DNA of 64,000 bases from Streptomyces misionensis (GTDB taxonomy: Bacteria > Actinomycetota > Actinomycetes > Streptomycetales > Streptomycetaceae): NCBI RefSeq assembly GCF_900104815.1, contig NZ_FNTD01000004.1:6881001-6945000 (forward strand), read 5' to 3'. Positions 48,101-56,300 of this stretch are shown here, piece after piece (the stretch's first letter is position 1; every line of letters starts with the position of its first letter). The notes beneath the pieces were generated by a model. That model was not told the origin of the DNA. It did not search any database and saw nothing but the letters and a program-made list of their open reading frames with translations. Made by a program: the position numbers and the translations under genes.

Positions 48101-51100
48101 TTCCCCGCAGAACCACCGGGTGGCGCTGTTCGCCCGCGACCGGCAGGAGGTCCTGGACGGCCTCGCCCGGGTCGCCGCCGGCCGGCCGCACCCGGACGTC
48201 GTCACCGGCACGGTCACCGGCACCGGCGACCGGCGCGTGGTGCTGGTGTTCTCCGGCGGCGGCACCCACTGGGTCGGCATGGGCCGTGAACTCATGCGCA
48301 CCCACGACGGATTCCGCACCTGGATGCGGGCCTGCGACAGCGCGGTACGCGCGGCCGGCGGCTGCTCCGTCCTCGAACAGCTCGACGCGCCGCAGGAGTC
48401 GGCCCGGTTCGAGGAGATGGACTTCCAGCAACCCGTCCTGTTCGCCCTCCAGGTCTCGCTGGCCAAGGTCTGGCTCGGGCTCGGGGTACAGCCGGCCGCC
48501 GTCGTCGGGCACAGCCTCGGGGAGGTCGCGGCCGCGTGCGTGGCCGGATCGCTGTCCCTTAAGGACGCCGCCCGCGTCGTGGTCGCCCGCTCGCACCTGC
48601 TCGAACGCAAGGCCGCACCCGGCGCGATGATCTCCGTCGACCTGCCCGAGCGCGACCTGCTGCCGTGGCTCGTCCCCTACGCGAAGCACGCCGCGATCGC
48701 CGTGGTCAACAGCCCCACCAGCGCGGCCGTCTCCGGCTCGCCCGAAGCCGTCCGCGCCCTGGAGGCCGAGCTGCGGCGGGCGGGGGTCTCCACCAGGAAC
48801 ATCCGGGTCGAACGACCGGTGCACAGCCCCGGCATGGACCCGCTGATCGAGCCGCTGCGCGAACGCATCGCCGGCATCACCCCGGCCGCCGGCACCATCG
48901 ACTTCCACTCCACCGCCCTGGCCGACACGGTGAACCCGGTCGTCGACGTCGACTACTGGGTGCACAACCTGCGCAACCAGGTCCGGTTCGCCGAGACGAT
49001 CGGCGCGCTGGTCGCGGACGGCGTCGGCACCTTCGTGGAGATCGGCCCGCACGAGACGCTGCGCGGCGCGGTCGAGGAGATCGCGCTGAGCCGCGGCACC
49101 CCCGTGCACGCGGTCAACTCGCTGCGGCGCGGCGAGAGCGACCTGCGCTGCCTGCTGGGGGCCGCCGCGTCGCTGTTCGTCAGGGGCATCCCGCTGACCT
49201 TCGACTCGCTGTTCGCCGACGACGTCGAGGTCGTGGAGACCCCGCTCGTGCAGTGGCAGAAGGAACGTTTCTGGTTGGACGTCGAGCCGCATGCCGACGC
49301 GGCGCCCGAGGCGGTCGCGGCCCCGGCCCCGGCACCGGCGGCACAGACCGCGGCCACGCCCGCGACCGCCCCCGCCGACACCAGGCCGCCCGAGGAGGTA
49401 CTCGTCGGCGAGATCGCCGACGTGCTCGGCGTCGACGAGCACAGGCTCGACGCGGACTCGCGGCTGCGCGACTTCGGCCTCGACTCCATGCTGGCGATCC
49501 GCCTGGTCAACAAGGTGCAGTCGCTGTTCGGGCAGCGGGTGTCGCCGGTGGTGTTCCTGGACGGGCGCACCATCGGGGAGATCGTCGCCCACCTCACCGA
49601 GGCCACCCGGGAACCGGCCGCGACCGCGACGGCCGAGCCGCCCCCGCCCGCCCCGTCCGCCGCGCCCGCCCCGCCGGCTCCGGCCCCCCGGCCGGAGCCG
49701 GCACCCGGGCCCGGGCGCGCGGCGGCCCTCCCCGACGGGCTGTCCGAGATCGACGCCGGGGAACTGGTCGAGGAACTGGCCGTGCGCGGCCTGCTGGAAC
49801 CCACCGACGCCCCGGCACTCGACCAACTGCGCGCCGACGGCCTCGGCTTCCGCATCGCCCCGGCCTCGCACGGCCAGGCCTCCCTGTGGTTCATGCAGCA
49901 GATCGCGCCGGACGCCGTGCCCTACAACTTCATGGTGGCCGCCCGGATCCGCACCGAGGTGGACGAACAGGCCCTGGAAGGCGCCGTGTCCGCCGTGATC
50001 GAGCGGCATCCCGCGCTGCGCACCGTCTTCGTGGAGGCGGGCGGCAGCCCCTACCAGGTCATCCTCGACGACCCGGAGTACGAGTTCGTCGTCCTGGACG
50101 GCCCGGACCTGGACGAGGAAGAGGCCCGCGAGGAACTGGCCGTCCAGGGCCACCTGCCCATGGACCTGGACAACGGGCCACTGGTGCGCGTTGTGCTGCT
50201 CACCCGCGGCCCCGCCGACCACTACCTGCTGGTCCTGGTGCACCACATCGCCTCGGACGCGGCCTCGGCCGACGTGATGATCCGCGAACTCCAGGAGTTC
50301 TACGCGGGCGCCGACCCCGCCGACCGCGAACCGGCCGCCCCCTACACGGAGTTCGTGGAGTGGGAACGGCAGTGGCTGGCCGGCCCGGCCGCCGACGCCG
50401 CCCTCGACTGGTGGGCCGAGCGGCTGGCCGACCCGCCCGCCCGCCTCGACCTGTCCCCCGGACAGCGCCCGCCCGGCGTCACCTACGAGGGCCGCGACCT
50501 CACCTTCCGCTGGAGCACGGAAGAGACCCGCGTCCTGCGGGAGTTCGCGGTGCGCGAGGGCGTGTCGATCAGCACCGTGGCACTGGCCGGCTTCTTCGCC
50601 ACCCTCAACCGCGCGGCCGGCGTCGAGGACTCCGTGCTCGCCACCGCCATCGCCCAACGCGGCGAGCCCGGCTGGGAGTCGGCCATCGGCTACTACCTGA
50701 ACACGGTGCTGGTGCGCGCGAAACCGGCGGGCGACCGCTCCTTCCGGGAGCTGCTGCACGAGGTCCACGCGTTCTCGCTCGGCCTGCTGGAGCACATGAA
50801 CTACCCCCTCGACCTGCTGGCGTCCACCCTGAAGCCACCGCGGACCGAGGGCCGCTCCCCGTGGTTCGACGTCGTGCTCAACTGGCTGTCCGCGGACGCC
50901 TTCCCGCGCTCCGTCAAGCTCTTCCACGGCATCGGCGACACCATCGCACCCGACGGCGCCCTGCCGCTCGAACCGCTGCCCGTCCGCAGGCACCTCGCCA
51001 AGTTCGACCTGGAGATCTCCATGGCCGAGATCTCCGGCGAAGTGGTCGGCCATGTCCAGTACAAACCGAGCTACCTGGAGAAGCAGACCGTGACGGCACT

Positions 51101-51203
51101 GCTCAGCCTCTACCGCACCGTGCTCTTCGACTCGATCGCCCGACCCGACCTGGCACTGGACGCCATCGCGCCGGCCGGCCTGTCCGAGGGGACGGACCAG
51201 TGA
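45159..51203 (+). CDS. lctA: hybrid PKS-NRPS, ACP-KS-AT-AT-ACP-C (LctA-type)
   Basis: 2014 residues from ATG 45159 with GAGGAGG upstream. Domains in order: loading ACP (~1-90, Ser45 in GLESV); KS (~100-525, Cys264, His399, His437); AT1 (~600-880, Ser690 in GQSVGE, but His715 where the carboxylate-binding Arg belongs); AT2 (~1025-1320, Ser1119 in GHSLGE, Arg1144 kept); ACP (~1405-1480, Ser1443); Pro/Ala linker; condensation domain (~1570-2000, His1695-His1696 and Asp1700 in HHIASDAAS). No KR, DH or ER. This fits formyl loading by AT1, methylmalonyl by AT2, KS condensation to methylmalonyl-semialdehyde-ACP and transfer by C to leucine on the next protein, as I recall reported for lactacystin. 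Confidence 0.88.
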   Translation: MPHERGALTARAVTDFLLSRVVELLDVSKDAVDRWAPMHQYGLESVKAAALAASLSEFLGWKVPVTWMWQYPTIDELSRALVDGPRTTQTTAPVTDRRTAAREPVAIVGIGCRFPGGPDPDAFWRLLTEGRDAVGPVPAERRALLRDSVRWGGFIDGIDRFDPLFFGISPREAVQMDPQQRLVLELAWEALEDAGIAPRGLVGSDTGVFMASCWGDYAALAHYRGPDSQITPHTATGMHDGIIANRVSYVLGLQGPSMAIDAACAGSLVSVHLGCQSIWMGESELVLAGGVNLSFVSDYYTAMDRMGALAPDGRCKTFDARADGYVRGEGAGVVVLAPLSVALERELPVYCLIKGSSANNDGASNGMTAPNPQAQELMLRTAYRRAGIAPSLVDYIECHGSATPLGDPIEANAIGAVLGGDRPVPLRLGSVKSNVGHLEAAAGIVGLVKLALSIRNGVLPPSLHYATPNPQILFDEYGLTIQDRLTPWPRRSDARRGGVSSFGFGGAICHVVAEELPRPEGSLVLLAEDSPQALAERARALRDEHDLRAISGRPPGDGGFRLAAAARDMTELRAQLDAFADGTAAPGLSVGRRGDRRPRVAFLFSGNGSQWVGMGRQLLAGMPVFRRSMMRSDKRMRELLGFSLVDQLLAPDGRLDDMDVFQPLLFCMQVALADAWRSLGVEPDVVVGQSVGEFAASHIAGALDFEDASRLAACHGRLLQQLAVGRGEGIVVTTGADAVRRYLTGQLTVSGHNGPNSTLVTGTPQEIDDLVRRLTEEGLTTHRVRMGHAPHSPLVDHVLAPLKAELAGLTPRTTRIPMISTVTGERVDGAELGPQYWADNLRREIRVVDALTTLRDHDIDAVIELSPHPVLLKSVTEILGAATLPSLRRGTDEAWTLLGSLGALFAAGHPVTASPFLAGDRGRHATPRQGAPATDERPHLVPVTAHSAAALADTCRELSNHVERDPGLRVSDLAYTLATRRSPQNHRVALFARDRQEVLDGLARVAAGRPHPDVVTGTVTGTGDRRVVLVFSGGGTHWVGMGRELMRTHDGFRTWMRACDSAVRAAGGCSVLEQLDAPQESARFEEMDFQQPVLFALQVSLAKVWLGLGVQPAAVVGHSLGEVAAACVAGSLSLKDAARVVVARSHLLERKAAPGAMISVDLPERDLLPWLVPYAKHAAIAVVNSPTSAAVSGSPEAVRALEAELRRAGVSTRNIRVERPVHSPGMDPLIEPLRERIAGITPAAGTIDFHSTALADTVNPVVDVDYWVHNLRNQVRFAETIGALVADGVGTFVEIGPHETLRGAVEEIALSRGTPVHAVNSLRRGESDLRCLLGAAASLFVRGIPLTFDSLFADDVEVVETPLVQWQKERFWLDVEPHADAAPEAVAAPAPAPAAQTAATPATAPADTRPPEEVLVGEIADVLGVDEHRLDADSRLRDFGLDSMLAIRLVNKVQSLFGQRVSPVVFLDGRTIGEIVAHLTEATREPAATATAEPPPPAPSAAPAPPAPAPRPEPAPGPGRAAALPDGLSEIDAGELVEELAVRGLLEPTDAPALDQLRADGLGFRIAPASHGQASLWFMQQIAPDAVPYNFMVAARIRTEVDEQALEGAVSAVIERHPALRTVFVEAGGSPYQVILDDPEYEFVVLDGPDLDEEEAREELAVQGHLPMDLDNGPLVRVVLLTRGPADHYLLVLVHHIASDAASADVMIRELQEFYAGADPADREPAAPYTEFVEWERQWLAGPAADAALDWWAERLADPPARLDLSPGQRPPGVTYEGRDLTFRWSTEETRVLREFAVREGVSISTVALAGFFATLNRAAGVEDSVLATAIAQRGEPGWESAIGYYLNTVLVRAKPAGDRSFRELLHEVHAFSLGLLEHMNYPLDLLASTLKPPRTEGRSPWFDVVLNWLSADAFPRSVKLFHGIGDTIAPDGALPLEPLPVRRHLAKFDLEISMAEISGEVVGHVQYKPSYLEKQTVTALLSLYRTVLFDSIARPDLALDAIAPAGLSEGTDQ

Positions 51204-53020
51204 CCCAGACCCTGCACGCGCAGTTCGCCGAACAGGCCGCCCGGACCCCGGACGCCACCGCGGTCTACGCCGACGCCGGCGTCGTCACCTACCGCGAGCT
51301 GGACGAGCGGTCCCGCCGGCTCGCCGAACGGCTCACCGCCGAGGGCGCCGGTCCCGGCGTCCCGGTCGGCGTCTGCGTCGAGCGCACGCCCGACCTGCTC
51401 GCCGGCATCCTGGCCGTCCTGCGCACCGGCTCCTGCTACGTCCCGCTGGACCCCCGGTACCCCGCCGAGCGGCTGGCCTTCATGGTCCGCGACAGCGGAA
51501 CCCGCCTGCTGCTGACCACGCCCGCCTCCCGCGCCAACTGCCCGGCCGGACCGACCATGGTGGTGCTGGACGGGACCGTGACGACCGAGCCCGGCGAGAA
51601 GCCCGTACCGGTCGTGCCCGGCGACACCGCCTACGTGATCTACACCTCGGGCTCCACCGGGCGGCCCAAGGGCGTGGCCGTACGGCACGGCGGCTGCGTC
51701 GCCATGCTGTCCGCGATGGACCGGGTCCTGGCCGGCTGCGACCTCAGCGGCGTCTCCGCGGCCAGCTCCATCTGCTTCGACATGTCCGTGATGGAGATCT
51801 TCCCCGCGCTGTGCCGCGGCGGCGCCGTCGTGCTCGTGGAGAGCGCCGTCCACCTCCCCGAGAGCCCGCACGTCGACCGCATCACCCACCTGCACGCCAT
51901 CCCCTCCGTGATGAACACCCTGCTGGACGCCGGCGGCCTGCCCCCGAACCTGCGCACGGTCGTGTTCGGCGGCGAACCCCTGCGGCGCAAGCTGGTCGAC
52001 CGGGTGTACCAGGAGACCGGCGCCGACCGGGTCTTCAACGCCTACGGGCCCACCGAGGGCACCGTCTTCTGCACCTTCGGACCGGTGCCCGAGAACGGCA
52101 CCGACGAGCCCACCATCGGCCCGCCCACCGACGGCGCCCGGGTCTACGTGCTCGACGAGAACCTGAAGCCGCTGCCGCCCGGCGTGCCCGGCGAGCTGTA
52201 CCTCGGCGGCGCCGGCCTCACCCACGGCTACGTCAACCGGCCGCGCACCACCGCCGAACGGTTCGTCCCCGACCCGTTCCGGGACGGCGAGCGCATGTAC
52301 CGCACCGGCGACGTCGTCCGGCTGACCGACAGCGGCGAACTCGAGTTCGTCGGCCGCACCGACAACCAGGTCAAGGTGCGCGGCCACCGCATCGAACTGG
52401 AGGAGGTCGAGGCCCGGCTGACCGGCTGCCCCGAGGTCCGGGAGGCCGCCGCCGTCGTACGGGGCCGCAGGCTCCTCGGGTACGTCGTGCCCGAGGGCGA
52501 GGCGCCCGACGGCGTCCGGGTGGACGCCGCGCTCCAGGCCACCGTCACCGGCAAGCTCGCCACCGAGCTGCCCGACTACATGATCCCCTCGGCGATCGTC
52601 CTGCTGCCCGCGCTCCCGCTGACGCCGGGCGGGAAGCTCGACCGCGCCGCGCTCCCCGAGCCGCCGGCCGCCGGCACCGGGCGCCCGGTGACGCCGGCCG
52701 GCACCCCGACCGAGGTGGCGCTGGCGGAGATCTGGGGCCAGCTGCTCGACCTCGAACCGGCGAGCATCGACGTCCGGGCCGCCTTCTACGACCTCGGCGG
52801 CGACTCGCTGCTGCTGGTCCGGCTGGCCCGGCTGATGACCCGGCGGTTCGACCGCCGGGTCCGCGTGCCCGACCTGTTCAGCTTCCGTGACATCCACTCG
52901 CTCGGCCGCTGGCTGGACGACGAGAGCGGCGCCACCCCCGAGGCCGTGCAGTCGGCCCGCCGCCGGGCCACCGTCCGCCGCGCCGCGCTGCGCGGCCGCG
53001 CCGCCTCCGGCGGCAACTGA
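51200..53020 (+). CDS. lctB: NRPS module, adenylation-PCP (LctB-type)
   Basis: 606 residues, GTG within the lctA stop (GTGA overlap). Adenylation core motifs YTSGSTGRPKG, NAYGPTEGT, YRTGD and TPGGKLDR; PCP with Ser536 in GGDSLLL. Reading the pocket by eye gives Asp at the first position (CFDMSVME) and mostly hydrophobic residues (Met, Met, Gly, Ala, Val, Phe), compatible with leucine, though I could not align it formally. There is no C domain (supplied by LctA) and no thioesterase, so product release must come from another protein. A basic tail (SARRRATVRRAALRGR) ends the protein and may dock to LctC. Confidence 0.88.
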   Translation: MTQTLHAQFAEQAARTPDATAVYADAGVVTYRELDERSRRLAERLTAEGAGPGVPVGVCVERTPDLLAGILAVLRTGSCYVPLDPRYPAERLAFMVRDSGTRLLLTTPASRANCPAGPTMVVLDGTVTTEPGEKPVPVVPGDTAYVIYTSGSTGRPKGVAVRHGGCVAMLSAMDRVLAGCDLSGVSAASSICFDMSVMEIFPALCRGGAVVLVESAVHLPESPHVDRITHLHAIPSVMNTLLDAGGLPPNLRTVVFGGEPLRRKLVDRVYQETGADRVFNAYGPTEGTVFCTFGPVPENGTDEPTIGPPTDGARVYVLDENLKPLPPGVPGELYLGGAGLTHGYVNRPRTTAERFVPDPFRDGERMYRTGDVVRLTDSGELEFVGRTDNQVKVRGHRIELEEVEARLTGCPEVREAAAVVRGRRLLGYVVPEGEAPDGVRVDAALQATVTGKLATELPDYMIPSAIVLLPALPLTPGGKLDRAALPEPPAAGTGRPVTPAGTPTEVALAEIWGQLLDLEPASIDVRAAFYDLGGDSLLLVRLARLMTRRFDRRVRVPDLFSFRDIHSLGRWLDDESGATPEAVQSARRRATVRRAALRGRAASGGN

Positions 53021-53052
53021 GTCCCCCGACCCGACCCGAGCAGGAGCCTTTC

Positions 53053-54834
53053 ATGTCCGACAGTCCAGAGCAGGACTACGACCCGGGCGACGTGGCCGTC
53101 ATCGGCATCTCGTGCCGGGCCCCCGGCGCCCGCACCAAGGAACAGTTCTGGGACAACCTCGTGCACGGCAGGGAGTCCGTGACGTTCCTCGCCAAGGACG
53201 AGATCACGGTCGACGAGACCCTGATCAACAACCCCTATTACGTACGGGCCTGCGGCATCCTCGAAGGGTACGACGCGTTCGATCCGTCGGTGTTCGGCAT
53301 CAGCGACCGGATGGCCGCCGTGATGACCCCGGAGAACCGGCTCTTCGTGGAGAGCGCCTGGGAGGCGCTGGAGGACGGCGGCTACGACCCCGACCGGATC
53401 ACGGGCGAGGTGGGCATCTACGGCGCCAACAACCCGCAGACCGCCGCCCTGTACAGCTCCCCGCCGGACCGGGTGTCGGTCGGGCCCGAGGCGATCGAGC
53501 ACGGCCTGGCGTGGTCGCCGGACACCATGACGTCCAACGCCCTCTACTACATCGGGCTGACCGGCGAGGCCGTCACCGTCACCACCGCCTGCGCCGGCTT
53601 CCACTACGCGGTGCACCTGGCCTGCCAGTCCCTGCTGCTCGGCCAGACCGACCTGGCGATCGCCGGCGGCGCCATGGTCCGGCTGCCGCAGCCCCGGGGC
53701 CATCTGTGGGAGGAGGGCCGCATCCTGTCCCGGGACGGCCACTGCCGCCCCTTCGACGCGGGCGGCACCGGCGCCGCCCTGTCCAGCGGCGTCGCCACCC
53801 TGCTGCTCAAACCACTGGCCGAGGCGGTCGCCGACCGCGACCACATCTACGCCGTGATCAAGGGCTCGGCCATCAACAACAACGGCGTCAGCGCGATGGC
53901 GTACGGACTGGCCCAGCCCGAGCGGCTCAGCGCCTGCATCGCGGGCGCCATGCAGGTCGGCGGCGTCACCCCGGAGACGGTCTCCATGTACGAGGCCAAC
54001 GGTCTCGGACTGCCGATGACCGACCAGCTCGAAGTGCACGCGGTGAGCATGGCGTTCGGCAAGCAGACCGGCACCTGCTCGATCGGCTCGGTCAAGAGCA
54101 ACGTCGGCCACGGCGGCGTGGTCGCGGGCGGCTTCGGCGCCGTGAAGGCCGCGCTGGCCCTGTACCACCGGACGCTGGCGCCGACGATCAACCTGACCGA
54201 CGTCGACCCGGACATCGACTTCCCCAGCACCCCGTTCGTGCCGCAGCTGGAGGCGGCCGACTGGGAGCCGGAGGCCGGCGTCCGCCGCGCGGGCATCACC
54301 GCGATCGGCGGCGGCGGATACAACGCGCACCTGGTCCTGGAGGAACCGCCGGCCCTCGCCGAGCGGGCCCCCGAGACCGCCGGACCGCGACTGGCCACCC
54401 TGTCCGCCCTGGACGACGAGGCACTGGCCGACCGGCGCGCCCGGCTGCGGGACTGGCTGGTCGCCAACCCCGAACTGCGCCTGGACGACGTGTGCTTCAG
54501 CCTCAACCTGGGCCGCCGGGCGATGGACCGCCGGTGGGCGGCCGTGGTCCGCAGCCGCGAGGAACTGATCGAGGCGCTGTCCGCCGACGCGCCCCGCGGC
54601 CTGGTCACCACGACGGCCGCCGCGCCCCGGGTGGACGAGGACTCGCTGCGCCACGACGACCGCGGGATCGTGCCGTCCGGCCAGGACGCACCGGCCCTGT
54701 TCGACGTCGCCGCGGCCTGGGTGACCGGCCGCCGGGTGGACTTCGACGCCCTGCACCGGGGCGAGACCAGCCACCGGGTGCCGCTGCCCACCTACCCGTT
54801 CCGGCCGCGCCGCCTCTGGCGGACGGACTGGTGA
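53053..54834 (+). CDS. lctC: stand-alone ketosynthase-like bicyclisation enzyme (LctC/SalC-type)
   Basis: 593 residues. KS fold (~1-430) with nucleophile Cys180 in TTACAGFHYAV and His353 in KSNVGH, but the first catalytic His (normally EAHGTGT) is Asn316 in YEANGLGLPMTD. A Cys-Asn-His triad is not that of a chain-elongating KS and agrees with SalC, shown to act as intramolecular aldolase and beta-lactone synthase. The last ~160 residues resemble a KS-AT linker joined directly to a post-AT tail (HRVPLPTYPFRPRRLW), as if an AT had been excised from a modular PKS. It should take the aldehyde-leucyl chain from LctB, close the gamma-lactam and release the beta-lactone. GTGA overlap with lctD. Confidence 0.9.
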   Translation: MSDSPEQDYDPGDVAVIGISCRAPGARTKEQFWDNLVHGRESVTFLAKDEITVDETLINNPYYVRACGILEGYDAFDPSVFGISDRMAAVMTPENRLFVESAWEALEDGGYDPDRITGEVGIYGANNPQTAALYSSPPDRVSVGPEAIEHGLAWSPDTMTSNALYYIGLTGEAVTVTTACAGFHYAVHLACQSLLLGQTDLAIAGGAMVRLPQPRGHLWEEGRILSRDGHCRPFDAGGTGAALSSGVATLLLKPLAEAVADRDHIYAVIKGSAINNNGVSAMAYGLAQPERLSACIAGAMQVGGVTPETVSMYEANGLGLPMTDQLEVHAVSMAFGKQTGTCSIGSVKSNVGHGGVVAGGFGAVKAALALYHRTLAPTINLTDVDPDIDFPSTPFVPQLEAADWEPEAGVRRAGITAIGGGGYNAHLVLEEPPALAERAPETAGPRLATLSALDDEALADRRARLRDWLVANPELRLDDVCFSLNLGRRAMDRRWAAVVRSREELIEALSADAPRGLVTTTAAAPRVDEDSLRHDDRGIVPSGQDAPALFDVAAAWVTGRRVDFDALHRGETSHRVPLPTYPFRPRRLWRTDW

Positions 54835-56072
54835 GCGTGCGCGCGCCGGCCCCGGAGACCGTCGACCTGGGCGACCCCGGCACCTTCGCGGACCACGACC
54901 TCGACGCGTTCTGGCGCACCCTGCGCGACACCGCGCCGGTGCACTGGAACCCGCCGGCCGACGGCCGCCCGGGGTTCTGGGTGGTCTCCCGCCACGACGA
55001 CATCATGGCCGCCTACCGGGACGACGAGCACTTCACGTCCGAGCGCGGCAACGTGCTCGTCACCCTGCTGGGCGGCGGGGACGCCGGGGCCGGCCGGATG
55101 CTGGCCGTCACCGACGGGCACCGGCACCACGAGCTGCGCAAGATCCTCCAGCGGGTGCTGTCGCCGCGGGTGCTCAGCGACGTCGCGGCGGCGGTGCGGG
55201 CCAACACCCGGCAGCTGATCCGCGAGGCGGTCGAGAGCGGCGGCTGCGACTTCGCCGAGCAGATCGCCGCCCGCATCCCGATGACCACGATCTCCAACCT
55301 GCTCGGCGTGCCCGAGCAGGACCGCGACTACCTGCTCGAACAGACCAAGGCCGCGCTGTCGGCCGACACCGAGGACGTCGACGAGGTCGACTCCGAGATG
55401 GCCCGCAACGAGATCCTGCTGTACTTCATGGACATGGTCGAGGAGCGGCGCGAGACGCCCGGCGACGACGTGATCAGCATGCTGATCGCCAGCTCCATCG
55501 ACGGGGTGCCGCTGTCCGACGAGGACATCGTGCTCAACTGCTACAGCCTGATCATCGGCGGCGACGAGACCAGCCGGCTGACGATGATCGACGGCGTGCA
55601 CACCCTCGCGGCCCGCCCGGACCAGTGGCGGCGGCTCAAACACGGCGAGGTCGCGATCGACACCGCCGTGGACGAGGTGCTGCGCTGGGCGTCGCCCACC
55701 ATGCACTTCGGGCGCACGGTCGTCCGCGAGACCGAGCTGCACGGCGTACCGCTGCGGCCGGGCGAGATCGTCACGCTCTGGCACGCCTCCGGCAACCGGG
55801 ACGAGCGGGTCTTCGACCGGCCCGGCGAGTACGACCTCGGCCGCACCCCCAACAAGCACCTGGCCTTCGGCTACGGCCCGCACTTCTGCCTCGGCTCCTA
55901 CCTGGCCAAGGTGGAGATCGCCGAACTCCTCATGGCCTTGCGGGACTTCACGACCGGGTTCGAGCAGACCGGCGAGGCGTTGCGCATCCGGTCCAACTTC
56001 CTGACCGGGTTCTCCACGCTGCCGGTGCGGTTCTGGCCCGACGACTCCGGAATGAAAGAGGTCGACCGATGA
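54831..56072 (+). CDS. lctD: cytochrome P450, probable leucyl-PCP beta-hydroxylase (LctD-type)
   Basis: 413 residues, GTG in the lctC stop. I-helix IIGGDETSRLTM, ExxR in DEVLRWASP, heme loop FGYGPHFCLG with Cys353. The GGDETSR form of the I-helix recurs, as I recall, in P450s that hydroxylate amino acids tethered to carrier proteins. Lactacystin carries a hydroxyl on the leucine-derived side chain, and this is the natural candidate for adding it. Redox partners are not in the operon; the ferredoxin pair at 35383-36937 could serve. ATGA overlap with lctE. Confidence 0.88.
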   Translation: MSVRAPAPETVDLGDPGTFADHDLDAFWRTLRDTAPVHWNPPADGRPGFWVVSRHDDIMAAYRDDEHFTSERGNVLVTLLGGGDAGAGRMLAVTDGHRHHELRKILQRVLSPRVLSDVAAAVRANTRQLIREAVESGGCDFAEQIAARIPMTTISNLLGVPEQDRDYLLEQTKAALSADTEDVDEVDSEMARNEILLYFMDMVEERRETPGDDVISMLIASSIDGVPLSDEDIVLNCYSLIIGGDETSRLTMIDGVHTLAARPDQWRRLKHGEVAIDTAVDEVLRWASPTMHFGRTVVRETELHGVPLRPGEIVTLWHASGNRDERVFDRPGEYDLGRTPNKHLAFGYGPHFCLGSYLAKVEIAELLMALRDFTTGFEQTGEALRIRSNFLTGFSTLPVRFWPDDSGMKEVDR

Positions 56073-56266
56073 GCGGCAACCCCTTCGACGGCGGTGAGGG
56101 CGACTGGCTGGTGGTGGCGAACGAGGCCGGACAGCACGCGCTGTGGCGGCCGTATCTGGAGCTGCCGAAGGGCTGGCGGATCGTCCACCGCGGCCCCCGC
56201 CGCGACGACGCCCTCGACTACGCCGAACAGAACTTCACGGCTCCGGTGGACACGCCGACGGCCTGA
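56069..56266 (+). CDS. lctE: MbtH-like protein (LctE-type)
   Basis: 65 residues. NPFD at the start, WLVVANEAGQHALW, LPKGWRIVH and the C-terminal ALDYAEQNFT match the MbtH family, small chaperones that bind and activate NRPS adenylation domains. The usual LWP reads LWR, a minor variation. Its only A-domain partner in the window is LctB, three genes upstream. ATG overlaps the lctD stop by 4 bp. The equivalent gene in the salinosporamide cluster is salE. Confidence 0.93.
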   Translation: MSGNPFDGGEGDWLVVANEAGQHALWRPYLELPKGWRIVHRGPRRDDALDYAEQNFTAPVDTPTA

Positions 56267-56300
56267 ACAGGTACCCGACCAGCGAGCGCCGGGAGCGCGA

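Noticed and set aside
44865..51053. A 2062-codon open frame antisense to lctA, and similar long frames opposite most genes.
   Set aside because: In DNA of this G+C, stop codons are rare in the strand-mirrored frame. The product is low-complexity Gly/Val/Asp/Gln repeats with no domain, while the plus strand encodes a complete PKS-NRPS.
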